From contig OZ244249.1 in NCBI GenBank assembly GCA_965217135.1, forward strand, positions 4,154,001 through 4,218,000: a stretch of 64,000 nucleotides of DNA, given 5' to 3'. The translations under genes were made by a program, and so were the position numbers. Every line of letters starts with the position of its first letter. Within the stretch, counting starts at the first letter, position 1. The notes beneath the pieces were generated by a model. The model saw nothing but the letters and a program-made list of their open reading frames with translations, searched no databases and was not told the DNA's origin. The DNA comes from HXMU1420-2 sp017643305. GTDB lineage: Bacteria; Pseudomonadota; Alphaproteobacteria; Rhodobacterales; Rhodobacteraceae. Below are positions 24,577-33,476 of the stretch, in pieces.

Positions 24577-26478
24577 ATGAAACTCACGGACCATCAAATA
24601 AAGTCGATGACAACGGGCGGGCTGAACCTTATTGCCCAGGCCTTGTCGATCTACGATCGTGATCTATGCCTCGTGCTCAGCAACAGCCGGTTTCAGGAAA
24701 TGTTCAGCCTGCCAGACAGGCTGGTGGAACCCGGTGCCAGTTTCGAAGAGTCCATTCGTCATCTCGCCGTGAACGGCGAATATGGCCCGATCGACGATAT
24801 CGACAGTTTCGTGCGGTCCCGCGTGGATCAGGCGCGTGCCTTTGCCCCGCATTACATGGAACGGGTGCGGTCAAACGGTCGGACCATCAGCGTCGAAGGC
24901 ACACCGCTGCCGGAAGGCGGCTGGGTCACAGTTTACACCGATATCAGCCGCACCAAACGGTCCGAAGCCCTGCTACGCGCCCGGTCAGAAGAGCTGACAG
25001 GCCAGTTGATCGCCCATGCCGAGGACCTGTCAGCCGCAAACCGGGAACTGGCCGCCACCAACACGGCACTGGAAGAAGCCAAGCGCCAGTTGACCAAGAT
25101 CGAAGCGCGCACACGGATGACCACGGAAATGCTGCCTGCGCATATCGCCCATGTGGATGCACACGGTCGATATACCTATTCAAATCTGAGGCTGAATTCC
25201 GTTTTGCCAGGGCGGGATGCGGAAATCGTAGGGCTCTATATCTGGGATGCCTTGGGCGATTTTGTGTATTCGCGGATCCAACCACATCTGGAAGCCGCCT
25301 ATGCAGGCAAAGACGATGTTTTCGAGTTCAACGAAAACCACAGCGGCCGTCGCATCCGTGTGGCTCTGACACCCGATCTTCAGGGCGGCGTCTATGTCAT
25401 GTCGATGGACGTCACCGAGGAAACCCAGGTGCGGTCGGCGCTGCAGCAAACCCGCCGTCGGGCACTGGCGGCTCAGATGACCTCCGGTCTGGCACATGAT
25501 TTCTCCAACCTTCTGACCATCATACTTGGGCTGCAAAGCAAACTATCGGCGATGGAACTAGGGGCAGACGCAGCTGAACTCATAGACGCCACTCGCGCCA
25601 CCGCCAATCGCGGTGGCCGCTTGTTGAACCGCATCGCCAGCATGACGGGGCACCGAACGTTGCGGCCAAAGCCCGCAAAGCTGAGCATGATGTTTTCAGA
25701 TCTGAAGATCCTCGCCGGGCCCAGCCTGCCGCCGAACCTAGGCCTGACGATCCTGGATTATTCGCCGGATCTGACGCTGATGCTGGATGCGGGGATGTTG
25801 CAGAACGCGCTGTTGAACCTGATCTTGAACGCGCGGGACGCCTGCGGCCTGAATGGCCAGATCGTGGTGACAGCGCAGGCCATCGAACACACCTGGATCG
25901 AAATAAAAGTGTCTGACACCGGCCCGGGGTTTTCCGACGGGGCGCTGCAAAAGGCCGTGGAGCCATTTTTCACCACCAAGGGCGGCGAAGGGTCGGGACT
26001 GGGACTGCCGATGGTCTACGATATGGTCAAGCTGGCAGGTGGCAACCTGCAATTGTCCAACACGGATATCGGCGGCTGTGTCACCCTGCACCTTCCCTAT
26101 CGCCAAGCTCCGACCAGCACGGGCGGTTTGGCGTTGCTGGTGGAAGACAGCGACGACCTGCGCGCCACCTTCCGCGAGATGCTGATGGAGCTGGGCTTTT
26201 CCGTGATCGAGGCTGTATCGGCTGACGAAGCCGCCGCATTGGCAGCTGATCTGCCCGACATTTCCATGATCTTGTCGGATTTACGGCTGGAAGGTCCAGG
26301 TACGGGCCTCGATCTGTTGGAGCGCCTGAAAGGCAGCGAACGCCCGGCCATTCTGATGACATCGCTGTCGCCGTCGGACCCGCTTGTGCAACGTGCGCAG
26401 TCGCAGGCGCCAGTCCTGTTCAAACCATTCACGCGGGACGATCTGGCCACCTTTATCCGTCCGGAGGCCGCAGAGTGA
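24577..26478 (+). CDS. hybrid sensor histidine kinase with PAS domains and C-terminal receiver
   Basis: A 633-residue cytoplasmic-looking protein without clear membrane helices. An N-terminal PAS-like domain (QALSIYDRDLCLVLSN... VTVYTDISRTK) is followed by a helical linker (residues about 130-180), a second PAS-like region, the phospho-acceptor box GLAHDFSNLLTII, N box NLILNARDA, G boxes DTGPGFS and GSGLGLPMVYD, then a receiver domain with LLVEDSDD, phospho-acceptor Asp in ILSDLRLEG and LFKPF. GGAGG sits four bases before ATG 24577; longer frames would run into the divergent promoter region. It overlaps the response regulator gene and faces the transporter operon, which it may control. Confidence 0.88.
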   Translation: MKLTDHQIKSMTTGGLNLIAQALSIYDRDLCLVLSNSRFQEMFSLPDRLVEPGASFEESIRHLAVNGEYGPIDDIDSFVRSRVDQARAFAPHYMERVRSNGRTISVEGTPLPEGGWVTVYTDISRTKRSEALLRARSEELTGQLIAHAEDLSAANRELAATNTALEEAKRQLTKIEARTRMTTEMLPAHIAHVDAHGRYTYSNLRLNSVLPGRDAEIVGLYIWDALGDFVYSRIQPHLEAAYAGKDDVFEFNENHSGRRIRVALTPDLQGGVYVMSMDVTEETQVRSALQQTRRRALAAQMTSGLAHDFSNLLTIILGLQSKLSAMELGADAAELIDATRATANRGGRLLNRIASMTGHRTLRPKPAKLSMMFSDLKILAGPSLPPNLGLTILDYSPDLTLMLDAGMLQNALLNLILNARDACGLNGQIVVTAQAIEHTWIEIKVSDTGPGFSDGALQKAVEPFFTTKGGEGSGLGLPMVYDMVKLAGGNLQLSNTDIGGCVTLHLPYRQAPTSTGGLALLVEDSDDLRATFREMLMELGFSVIEAVSADEAAALAADLPDISMILSDLRLEGPGTGLDLLERLKGSERPAILMTSLSPSDPLVQRAQSQAPVLFKPFTRDDLATFIRPEAAE

Positions 26479-27176
26479 CTGAACCGCTTGTCACCATCCT
26501 CGACGACGAACCCGACATTCGCCACATGCTGCGCGATGTACTGGAAGACGCAGGGTTCCGGACCCAGTGTTTTGCCCGCGCCCGAGAATTTGAAGCCGCG
26601 CTGAAAACGGCAACGCCGGATGTGTGCCTTGTTGACCTGTCGCTGCCCGACACGGACGGTCTGGCGCTGGTGCACCGACTTGCTTTGGAACAGGGCGCGT
26701 CGGTGATCATCATCTCGGGCCGAGCGCAGGTGCAGGACCGGGTCACGGGGCTGGAGCTGGGTGCGGATGACTACATCACCAAGCCATTTGAACCGGCAGA
26801 GGTGGTTGCGCGTATCCGCGCCCGCTTGCGCGGCACACGAACCCCGCCGCAATCGGGCAACACCGCTCGGTTCAATGGCTGGACCGCGCATTTCGAACGC
26901 TACACGCTGTCGGATAACGACGGAACGGAAGTACGGTTTTCTCATGCCGAGGGCGAAGTGCTGCGCCTTTTTCTTGAAAGCCCCAAGCGTCTGATTTCCC
27001 GCGCACAAATGCAGGAAACACTGGGCGGAGCAGCCGGGGAAAGTTTTGACCGGGCCATGGATGTCCGGATTTCCCGCCTGCGCACAAAGCTGCGCGAAGA
27101 TCCCAAGAACCCACGCCTGATCAAGACGATCTACGGGGCCGGCTATATCTTTCTGGGCGACGTGGAATGGACCTGA
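26475..27176 (+). CDS. OmpR-family response regulator
   Basis: A 233-residue two-domain regulator. The receiver carries TILDDEPD, the phospho-acceptor in VCLVDLSLPDTDG, and the conserved Lys in ITKPFEP; the C-terminal winged helix carries FSHAEGEVLRLFLES and DVRISRLRTKLREDPKNPRLIKTIYGAGYIF. GTG 26475 overlaps the kinase stop codon, so the pair is translationally coupled and is the likely cognate system. Its target is probably the divergent synthetase/importer operon, by position. Confidence 0.9.
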   Translation: MTEPLVTILDDEPDIRHMLRDVLEDAGFRTQCFARAREFEAALKTATPDVCLVDLSLPDTDGLALVHRLALEQGASVIIISGRAQVQDRVTGLELGADDYITKPFEPAEVVARIRARLRGTRTPPQSGNTARFNGWTAHFERYTLSDNDGTEVRFSHAEGEVLRLFLESPKRLISRAQMQETLGGAAGESFDRAMDVRISRLRTKLREDPKNPRLIKTIYGAGYIFLGDVEWT

Positions 27177-27480
27177 CCGCGCCGGTCAGACGCCACGCGG
27201 ATGACCCTGGCCTTGGTGCCATTCTGGATCTGCTGCGCGCCGGATTTGCCTATATGGACGGGCGCATTGACCCGCCGTCTTCGTTGCACCGAATGGACGT
27301 TGATGACATCCGCGTCCATTGCCAAACTGGGGAGGTCTGGACCATCGGCGCACCACCTTTGGCCTGTACGTTCCTAACGTACAGACCGGGTGCATTGTAT
27401 GTCGGCAAGCTGTGCGTTGCCAAAAAAGCGCGAGGTCGCGGTTTGGCGCGGGCGCTGATCGGCATTGCGCTAGACCGCGC
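27167..27480 (+). pseudogene. GNAT acetyltransferase gene truncated at its 3' end
   Basis: ATG 27167 lies inside the response regulator's last codons. About 104 codons give an N-terminal GNAT segment (GAILDLLRAGFAYMDGRIDP) and the acetyl-CoA-binding motif VGKLCVAKKARGRGLARALI. After LDRA near 27480 all GNAT similarity stops; the frame merely runs on to 27862, antisense to the end of the next gene. The last beta strands and helix, about 50 residues, are missing. The 27480-27636 stretch is of unknown origin and may mark a deletion or rearrangement. Confidence 0.6.
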
Positions 27481-27636
27481 GTGGGTCTTCTACATGTCTG
27501 TTGTCGAATTTTGCAATCCTGCCGGTCGGTCGCTCCACGACTGCAAACAGAACCAATACGCTCACGGCATCCTCCATGCGGTTGCGACGCTATGCAGGAG
27601 CTTAGCGGCGCAAACGGTGCGCGACCGTGATCTGGA

Positions 27637-28845
27637 TCAAACTAACGGGGAAATGGCCGATGCGGCGCGCGCCAGAACCCGCAGGCCTGTTACAAGGTGC
27701 TCCTCGGCCGTGTCTTCTTCGAACGCGTGGCTGATGCCACCGATAGAGGGTACGAACAGCATCGCTGCAGGCATCAGCGCTGCGACGTTCGAGGCATCGT
27801 GCAGCGCGCCTGACGGCATGTCGCGCCATTTGCCGGGCGCCTCAGCCTCCGCTGCGGCCTGAAGGGCAACTTGGAGTGCCGGTTCCATCGGGACTGGGAG
27901 CAGCGCCTTGATCGGGACGATGTCCACTTCCAGCCCGTTGGCTTGGCTGATTTCCTGCGCCAGATCGCGGATGCAGGTTTCCATGCGATGCAGGCGGTCT
28001 TCGTCTGCATCGCGCCATTGCACGCTGAATCGCGCCTCGCCCGGAACAACGGAGGGCGCGTTCGGGTGCAGCTCCACCTGCCCAATGGTCCAGACCGTGC
28101 GCGGGGTAACGATGTTGCGCAGTCGGTCGTTCAGGGCGGCGGTGAATGCAGCCACACCCTGGAAGGCGTCCCGACGCTGGTGCATCAGCGTTGTGCCCGC
28201 GTGGTTCTGCTGACCGCGATAGGTGACCTTCAACTGCCGCGAGCCTACAATGTCTGTTACCACGCCAATAGTTTCGCCGGTTTCATCCAGCGTCAGGCCC
28301 TGTTCGATATGCATTTCAATGAAGCCGGCAAACCGCGCTGGGTCGACAAAATCTCCTGCCACTCCAGCCATGACCTGCCGCGCGTCGCCCAGCGTAACAC
28401 TTTTTGCGTCGGTCAAGCGATCCGCATCTTCCAAAGACAGCTTGCCAGACCAGACCATGCTGCCCGTCAGCCCACCGAACCGGCCTTCTTCATCCTGAAA
28501 GCTGACGACTGAAACCCCAGGCCTGCCCTGCGCTTTGGCCGCCCGGGCAATCTCCAACCCGGCAATCACGCCCAGCGCGCCATCCAACCATCCGCCTTCG
28601 GGCTGGGTATCCGAATGTGAGCCGAGCAATAGCGACGGCCCATCCGCGAGCCCAAAAACGTTGCCCATTGGATCAACATGCGGGGTAAGCCCCGCCGCCG
28701 CGATCTGGGCCACCAGCCATTCCCGCGCAGCCACATCAGTTTCCGAAAACGCGCGGCGCACCACGCCTTTGCCAACACCGCTGGCCCCGATCGAACGGAG
28801 GGTGTGGAGGTCTGACAAGAAGCGCTCTGGGTTAACCGAAATCAT
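27637..28845 (-). CDS. M20-family N-carbamoyl-amino acid hydrolase / allantoate amidohydrolase
   Basis: A 402-residue zinc-dependent amidase of the HyuC/AllC branch. Metal ligands are visible as GSHSDTQPEGGWLDGALG (His and bridging Asp), SFQDEEGRF (Glu pair), and FIEMHIEQG (His); the dimerisation domain follows with VTYRGQQNHAGTTLMHQRRDA, and the last ligand His lies in GGISHAFEED. It should release ammonia and CO2 from an N-carbamoyl amino acid or ureido compound. It is monocistronic here; a hydantoinase-type protein is encoded far downstream at 47140 but is not linked. Confidence 0.82.
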   Translation of the reverse strand: MISVNPERFLSDLHTLRSIGASGVGKGVVRRAFSETDVAAREWLVAQIAAAGLTPHVDPMGNVFGLADGPSLLLGSHSDTQPEGGWLDGALGVIAGLEIARAAKAQGRPGVSVVSFQDEEGRFGGLTGSMVWSGKLSLEDADRLTDAKSVTLGDARQVMAGVAGDFVDPARFAGFIEMHIEQGLTLDETGETIGVVTDIVGSRQLKVTYRGQQNHAGTTLMHQRRDAFQGVAAFTAALNDRLRNIVTPRTVWTIGQVELHPNAPSVVPGEARFSVQWRDADEDRLHRMETCIRDLAQEISQANGLEVDIVPIKALLPVPMEPALQVALQAAAEAEAPGKWRDMPSGALHDASNVAALMPAAMLFVPSIGGISHAFEEDTAEEHLVTGLRVLARAASAISPLV

Positions 28846-29141
28846 GGATCTTTCTTTCTCAGATGTGTTTGGTTCTCGTGGTATCTAAAAGGCAAATGCT
28901 GGGCTATGGCCCCAAAGATGTTCTCACAATTATACCTTAGGTACTCCGGGTTTGGATCATGCCTCCAATCTTGCGGAATTAGTAGTCTGCCTGTTGGGTA
29001 TATCAAACGCGCCCGAACAGCATGCGGGATCTTGTGATCCGAAACTAGAATTCCGTGTTCTCAGATAACGCTTCGGAAAATGATACGCGATGCCGGGCCG
29101 ATCTTTGTAAATGGATGTTGGATTCTAAATGAACACGGCAT
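28846..29141. other. intergenic region, no gene seen
   Basis: About 300 A/T-richer bases between the divergently placed upstream end of the amidase gene and the downstream end of the formate dehydrogenase gene. No frame with a start site or family signature is seen. A short GGATC-TTGT-GATCC stem occurs around 29022-29040. The region must contain the amidase promoter, but no hexamer pair is convincing. Confidence 0.5.
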
Positions 29142-29170
29142 TGGCCATGCCGAAATGAACGGCATGGCCA
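29142..29170 (-). terminator. hairpin downstream of formate dehydrogenase
   Basis: TGGCCATGCCG (29142-29152) and CGGCATGGCCA (29160-29170) form an 11-bp perfect stem with a seven-base loop, 16 bases after the formate dehydrogenase stop. Flanking bases repeat part of the stem (AATGAACACGGCAT then AATGAACGGCAT), suggesting a local duplication. A T-rich run is short, so termination strength is uncertain. Confidence 0.55.
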
Positions 29171-29185
29171 TAGATCATTCAATAC

Positions 29186-31966
29186 CTATTCCGCCGCCAC
29201 CCGACCCTCTGCCGGTTCGATCCGAACTGCAGAATACTTGAACTCCGGTATCTTCCCATAGGGATCAACCGCCGGGTTGGTCAGGATGTTGGCGGCTGCC
29301 TCCACGTAGGCGAAGGGGACGAACACCATATCCTCGGCCACGGCCCTGTCGGCGCGCGCCATGATCTCGATCGAGCCGCGCTTGGTGCTCAGACGCAGCA
29401 TGCCGCCGGGTTCCACACCCAGCTTGCGCAGGGTTTTCGGGTGCAGCGAACAGTTCGCTTCCGGTTCCACCGCATCCAGAACCGCGGAGCGGCGGGTCAT
29501 GGACCCGGTGTGCCAATGTTCCAACTGGCGTCCCGTGATCAGAATCATTGGATAGTCCGCGTCCGGCGTGTCATCCGGCGGAATGATGGCGGCGGGTGTG
29601 AACCGGGCGCGGCCTTCGGGCCGTGGGAAGCCATCGCCAAACACGATCGGCTGGCCGGGATCGTCCGGGGACAGCGACGGGTAGGTCACGGCGTTTACAC
29701 CCTCCAGCCGGTCCCAAGTGATATTATCGAGCGATTTCATGTTCAGCTTCATTTCGGCAAACACGTCTGCCGGACTGTCATAGGACCATGCCAACCCCAG
29801 ACGCTGCGCCAGATCCACGGTGATGGCCCAATCTTCGCGTGCGGCGCCAGGGGGTGTAACGGCCGGACGGCCCATCTGGACCTGCCGGTTGGTATTGGTG
29901 ACGGTCCCTGATTTTTCATAGAACGCCGTTGCGGGCAGGATCACGTCAGCAAAATTCGCCGTTTCGGTCAGAAAGATGTCCTGAACAACCAGGTGTTCAA
30001 GCTTGGCTAGCGCGTCGCGGGCGTGCTCCACGTCCGGATCCGACATGGCCGGATTTTCGCCCAGGATATACATGCCCTTGATCTTATCACGGTGAATCGC
30101 ATCGATGATCTCGGTCACCGTCAGGCCCCTTTCGCTGGAAAAATCGCCTGAGTTCCAAACTTCGGTGAACGCGCTGCGCACACTGTCATCGGTTACACTC
30201 TGGTAATCCGGCAGGAACATAGGGATCAACCCAGCGTCGGACGCACCCTGCACGTTGTTCTGGCCCCGAAGCGGGTGCAGGCCGGTACCTGGCCGCCCTA
30301 CATGCCCACACATCAGCGCGAGCGAAATAAGGCATCGTGAATTATCGGTGCCATGGATGTGCTGCGACACGCCCATACCCCAAAAGATCATGCCGGTCTT
30401 GGCCGTTGCAAAGGTCCGCGCCACGTCGCGCAGCGTTTCGGCGTCGATGCCGCAGATCTCAGCCATTTTTTCTGGTGGGAACTGGGCCAGGTGCGCCTTC
30501 TCGGCCTCCCAGTTTTCTGTGAAAGCTTCGATATATTGCCGGTCGTACAGATCTTCTTCGACGATCACATGCATGATCGCATTGAGCATCGACACATCCG
30601 CGCCTGGCTTGAACTGCAACATATGTGACGCAAACCGCCGCAGACCCACACCGCGCGGGTCCATCACAATCAGCTTGCCGCCGCGCTTGGTGAACTGTTT
30701 GAAGTAGGTCGCGGCCACCGGGTGGTTTTCCACCGGGTTGGCACCGATTACGATAGCCACATCGGCGTTTTCAATTTCATTGAACGTTGCGGTCACAGCA
30801 CCGGAGCCAACATTTTCCATCAACGCGGCCACAGAGGACGCGTGGCAGAGCCGCGTGCAGTGGTCGACGTTGTTGTGACCAAAACCCTGTCGGATCAGTT
30901 TCTGGAACAGGTAGGCCTCTTCGTTGGTGCATTTCGCACTGCCGAGCCCGGCAACCGAGGCGCCACCATCACGGTCGCGCAGCCCGGCCAGACCATGGGC
31001 AGCGCGCTGGAGGGCTTCATCCCAAGTGGCTTCGCGGAAGAACGCCTGCCAGTTGCCCGGCTCAACATTCAGCCCCTTGGCCGGGGCATCATCGCGCCGG
31101 ATCAACGGTTGGGTCAGCCTGTGATCGTGGTGGATGTAGTCAAACCCGAACCGCCCCTTGACGCAAAGCCGCCCTTCATTGGCGGGGCCCTTCACACCTT
31201 CGACAAAGCGCACCTTGTTGTCCTTGACCTTGAGCGACACCTGGCAGCCGACACCGCAGAAGGGACAGATGCTTTGCACCTCGCTGTCATAATCCGCACT
31301 GTCACCTTGCTGGGCGTCATCCAGAACCGTTGCGGGCATCAGCGCCCCGGTTGGGCAGGCCTGTACGCATTCGCCACAAGCCACACAGGTCGACGCACCC
31401 ATTGGGTCGGCGAAATCAAAGGTTGGGTAGGAATCATGCCCGCGTCCGGCCATGCCGATCACATCGTTGACCTGCACCTCGCGGCAAGCGCGCACGCACA
31501 GGCCACATTGGATGCAGGCATCGAGGTTAACCCGCATGGCGACGTGGCTGTCATCCAGCAAAGGAATGCGGTTGGTGTCGAGCTTGGGAAAGCGGCTTGC
31601 GTCAACATCATTGGCCTGCGCCATGTCCCACAGATGGCTGGACCGGTCATGCGCGGCGTCCTGCGCAGGCTGGTCGGCCAGTAGCAGCTCCACCACCATC
31701 TTGCGTGCGCTTTCGGCGCGCGTGCTGTTGGTGGTGACCACCATACCGTCGACGGGTTCGCGGATGCAGGAGGCAACCAGCGTACGTTCACCTTCCACCT
31801 CAACCATGCAGGCGCGGCAGTTGCCGTCAGGACGATAGCCCGGCGCAGGCTTGTGACAAAGATGCGGGATCACCAGGCCACGGCCGTTGGCGACCTCCCA
31901 AATGGTCTGGCCTGCCTCGGCCTCCACCTGTTGGCCGTCGAGCACAAATTTGACCGTATCCGACAT
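29186..31966 (-). CDS. molybdenum-dependent formate dehydrogenase, alpha subunit
   Basis: A 926-residue catalytic subunit that oxidises formate to CO2. Domains in order: 2Fe-2S ferredoxin-like domain with CRACMVEVEGERTLVASC, a His/Cys cluster region, two 4Fe-4S motifs (CIQCGLCVRAC and CVACGECVQAC), a further 4Fe-4S site ICPFCGVGC, then the molybdopterin-guanine-dinucleotide domains with DHCTRLCHASS, whose Cys (not selenocysteine) replaces the Mo ligand, and a C-terminal aspartate-decarboxylase-like fold ending RQLEHWHTGSMTRR. ATG 31966 is chosen because AGAGG lies seven bases upstream. No FdsB/FdsG/FdsD-type partner or fdhD is adjacent, so its electron acceptor is unknown. Confidence 0.88.
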   Translation of the reverse strand: MSDTVKFVLDGQQVEAEAGQTIWEVANGRGLVIPHLCHKPAPGYRPDGNCRACMVEVEGERTLVASCIREPVDGMVVTTNSTRAESARKMVVELLLADQPAQDAAHDRSSHLWDMAQANDVDASRFPKLDTNRIPLLDDSHVAMRVNLDACIQCGLCVRACREVQVNDVIGMAGRGHDSYPTFDFADPMGASTCVACGECVQACPTGALMPATVLDDAQQGDSADYDSEVQSICPFCGVGCQVSLKVKDNKVRFVEGVKGPANEGRLCVKGRFGFDYIHHDHRLTQPLIRRDDAPAKGLNVEPGNWQAFFREATWDEALQRAAHGLAGLRDRDGGASVAGLGSAKCTNEEAYLFQKLIRQGFGHNNVDHCTRLCHASSVAALMENVGSGAVTATFNEIENADVAIVIGANPVENHPVAATYFKQFTKRGGKLIVMDPRGVGLRRFASHMLQFKPGADVSMLNAIMHVIVEEDLYDRQYIEAFTENWEAEKAHLAQFPPEKMAEICGIDAETLRDVARTFATAKTGMIFWGMGVSQHIHGTDNSRCLISLALMCGHVGRPGTGLHPLRGQNNVQGASDAGLIPMFLPDYQSVTDDSVRSAFTEVWNSGDFSSERGLTVTEIIDAIHRDKIKGMYILGENPAMSDPDVEHARDALAKLEHLVVQDIFLTETANFADVILPATAFYEKSGTVTNTNRQVQMGRPAVTPPGAAREDWAITVDLAQRLGLAWSYDSPADVFAEMKLNMKSLDNITWDRLEGVNAVTYPSLSPDDPGQPIVFGDGFPRPEGRARFTPAAIIPPDDTPDADYPMILITGRQLEHWHTGSMTRRSAVLDAVEPEANCSLHPKTLRKLGVEPGGMLRLSTKRGSIEIMARADRAVAEDMVFVPFAYVEAAANILTNPAVDPYGKIPEFKYSAVRIEPAEGRVAAE

Positions 31967-32191
31967 TTGCATACCTCTGCTGTTCCCGGCCATTTATATT
32001 CAAAGGGCGGGTTGTGCAGGAGTCCCATTCCCGACACTCACGGCCGGAAACACGCCATCTGGGCCGCATACGGTTTCCGATATGCGCCCCAATGTACAAT
32101 CCACGCAATTTCCGTTCGATCGCGACGTTCCAGCTCTGGCAACCGACGCCAAGCTTGCCTACAACGCAAAGGCAGCGCCAAGAGGCCCCAA

Positions 32192-32842
32192 ATGTCCCAC
32201 ATCACACTGGTTCGTCACGGTCAGGCCAACACCGAAGCACGTGACGAAGAAAGCTATGACAAGCTGAGCCCGCTCGGCCATCAGCAGGCCGAATGGCTGG
32301 GCGCCCATTTCCGTGCGTCCGACACCCATCACACGCGGGTGTATTCTGGCACCCTGCGGCGGCACATCGAAACCGCCACCGGCATGGGGCATACGGATGC
32401 AGAACGCGATCCCCGCCTGAATGAGCTGGAGTATTTCACACTGGCCGGTCTGCTGGAACAACAGCATGGCGTGGTGATCCCCACCGCACGCGAAGAATTC
32501 GTGTACCACCTGCCAAAAGTGTTTGAAGCGTGGCGGCAGGGTATTATTGAAGGCCCACCCGAAACCTTCCAGAACTTCGAAGCTCGCGTCAGCGACGCCA
32601 TGCATGACATTGCCGCTGGGCAAGGCCCCGCACTAGTGATCACGTCCGGCGGGTTGATCGCCATGACGATGCGGCGTTTTCTGGGACTGGAGGTTCCGGC
32701 GCTGGCGCGTGTTGCGCTGGCGATAATGAACACCTCTGTGCACAGGCTGTTCCCAATTGGCGAACAGTTGAGCCCCGTGTTGTTCAACGCCGTGCCGCAT
32801 CTGGAACAGCCCGACCGGCATTACGCACAAACCCATCTCTGA
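32192..32842 (+). CDS. histidine phosphatase family protein
   Basis: A 216-residue phosphoglycerate-mutase-like phosphatase: the N-terminal LVRHGQANTE carries the phosphohistidine, followed by SGTLRRHIETA (second Arg), a Glu-containing LNELEY region, and the late VITSGGLIAM where the usual second catalytic His is replaced by Ser-Gly-Gly. Typical members have S/T-H-G; here the His is absent, so activity may be altered. The upstream in-frame extension to 31853 overlaps the divergent formate dehydrogenase gene and is not coding. It is followed 13 bases later by a GST gene. Confidence 0.75.
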   Translation: MSHITLVRHGQANTEARDEESYDKLSPLGHQQAEWLGAHFRASDTHHTRVYSGTLRRHIETATGMGHTDAERDPRLNELEYFTLAGLLEQQHGVVIPTAREEFVYHLPKVFEAWRQGIIEGPPETFQNFEARVSDAMHDIAAGQGPALVITSGGLIAMTMRRFLGLEVPALARVALAIMNTSVHRLFPIGEQLSPVLFNAVPHLEQPDRHYAQTHL

Positions 32843-32855
32843 CAGGAGCTTTCTG

Positions 32856-33476
32856 TTGCAGCTGACATATTTTCCCGGAACCATATCTGTTGCCGCAATC
32901 CTGGCCCTCGAAGAAGCCGGGCTGGAATACGAGGCGGTAAAAGTGGATTTCAAAGAGGCGGAACAAACCAAACCCGCCTATCACGCGATCAACCCCAAGG
33001 GCCGGGTGCCCGCGCTAATCACTGATGCAGGCGTGCTGACCGAAACCGGCGCAATCCTGGAATATGTGGCAGCGTTGGCCCCGCAGGCCGGGTTGGTGCC
33101 CACCGATCCATTGCTGGCCGGGCATATGCGCGAGGCGATGTATTACTTCGCCTCCACCATGCATGTGAACCACGCCCACAAGATGCGCGGCCATCGCTGG
33201 GCGAATGAACAATCGTCATGGGACGACATGACCGCCAAGGTCACCGAAACCATGACGCAAAGCGCCGAATATATGGAAACCCACGTGCTAAAAGGCCCAT
33301 TTGTCTGTGGAGAGGCGTTTTCGCTGGCGGATGCGTTTTTCTATCCGATCAGCCGCTGGCTGCGGGGGGACGGGGTGGATCTGGAGGCGTTTCCGAAGAT
33401 CCGGGCGTTCCAGGCTGCAATGAACGAACGCGCCTCGGTCAAAGCCGCCGATGAACGCAGGATTTTGGGACGATGA
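32856..33476 (+). CDS. glutathione S-transferase family protein
   Basis: A 206-residue cytosolic GST: thioredoxin-like N-terminal domain with YFPGTISVAAILALEEAGLEYE and the cis-Pro segment NPKGRVPAL (about residues 49-57), TETGAILEY for glutathione binding, then an all-helical domain containing FSLADAFFYPISRWL. TTG 32856 is the start, with AGGAG seven bases upstream. It probably shares an operon with the phosphatase, and its stop overlaps the next gene (ATGA), which couples it to saccharopine dehydrogenase. Confidence 0.82.
   Translation: MQLTYFPGTISVAAILALEEAGLEYEAVKVDFKEAEQTKPAYHAINPKGRVPALITDAGVLTETGAILEYVAALAPQAGLVPTDPLLAGHMREAMYYFASTMHVNHAHKMRGHRWANEQSSWDDMTAKVTETMTQSAEYMETHVLKGPFVCGEAFSLADAFFYPISRWLRGDGVDLEAFPKIRAFQAAMNERASVKAADERRILGR

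Noticed and set aside
30722..31684. Plus-strand 320-codon frame opposite formate dehydrogenase
   Set aside because: Antisense of the iron-sulfur and molybdopterin domains, which are unambiguous on the minus strand.
31853..32191. N-terminal extension of the histidine phosphatase
   Set aside because: It would run through the divergent formate dehydrogenase start and promoter; the family motif begins right after ATG 32192.
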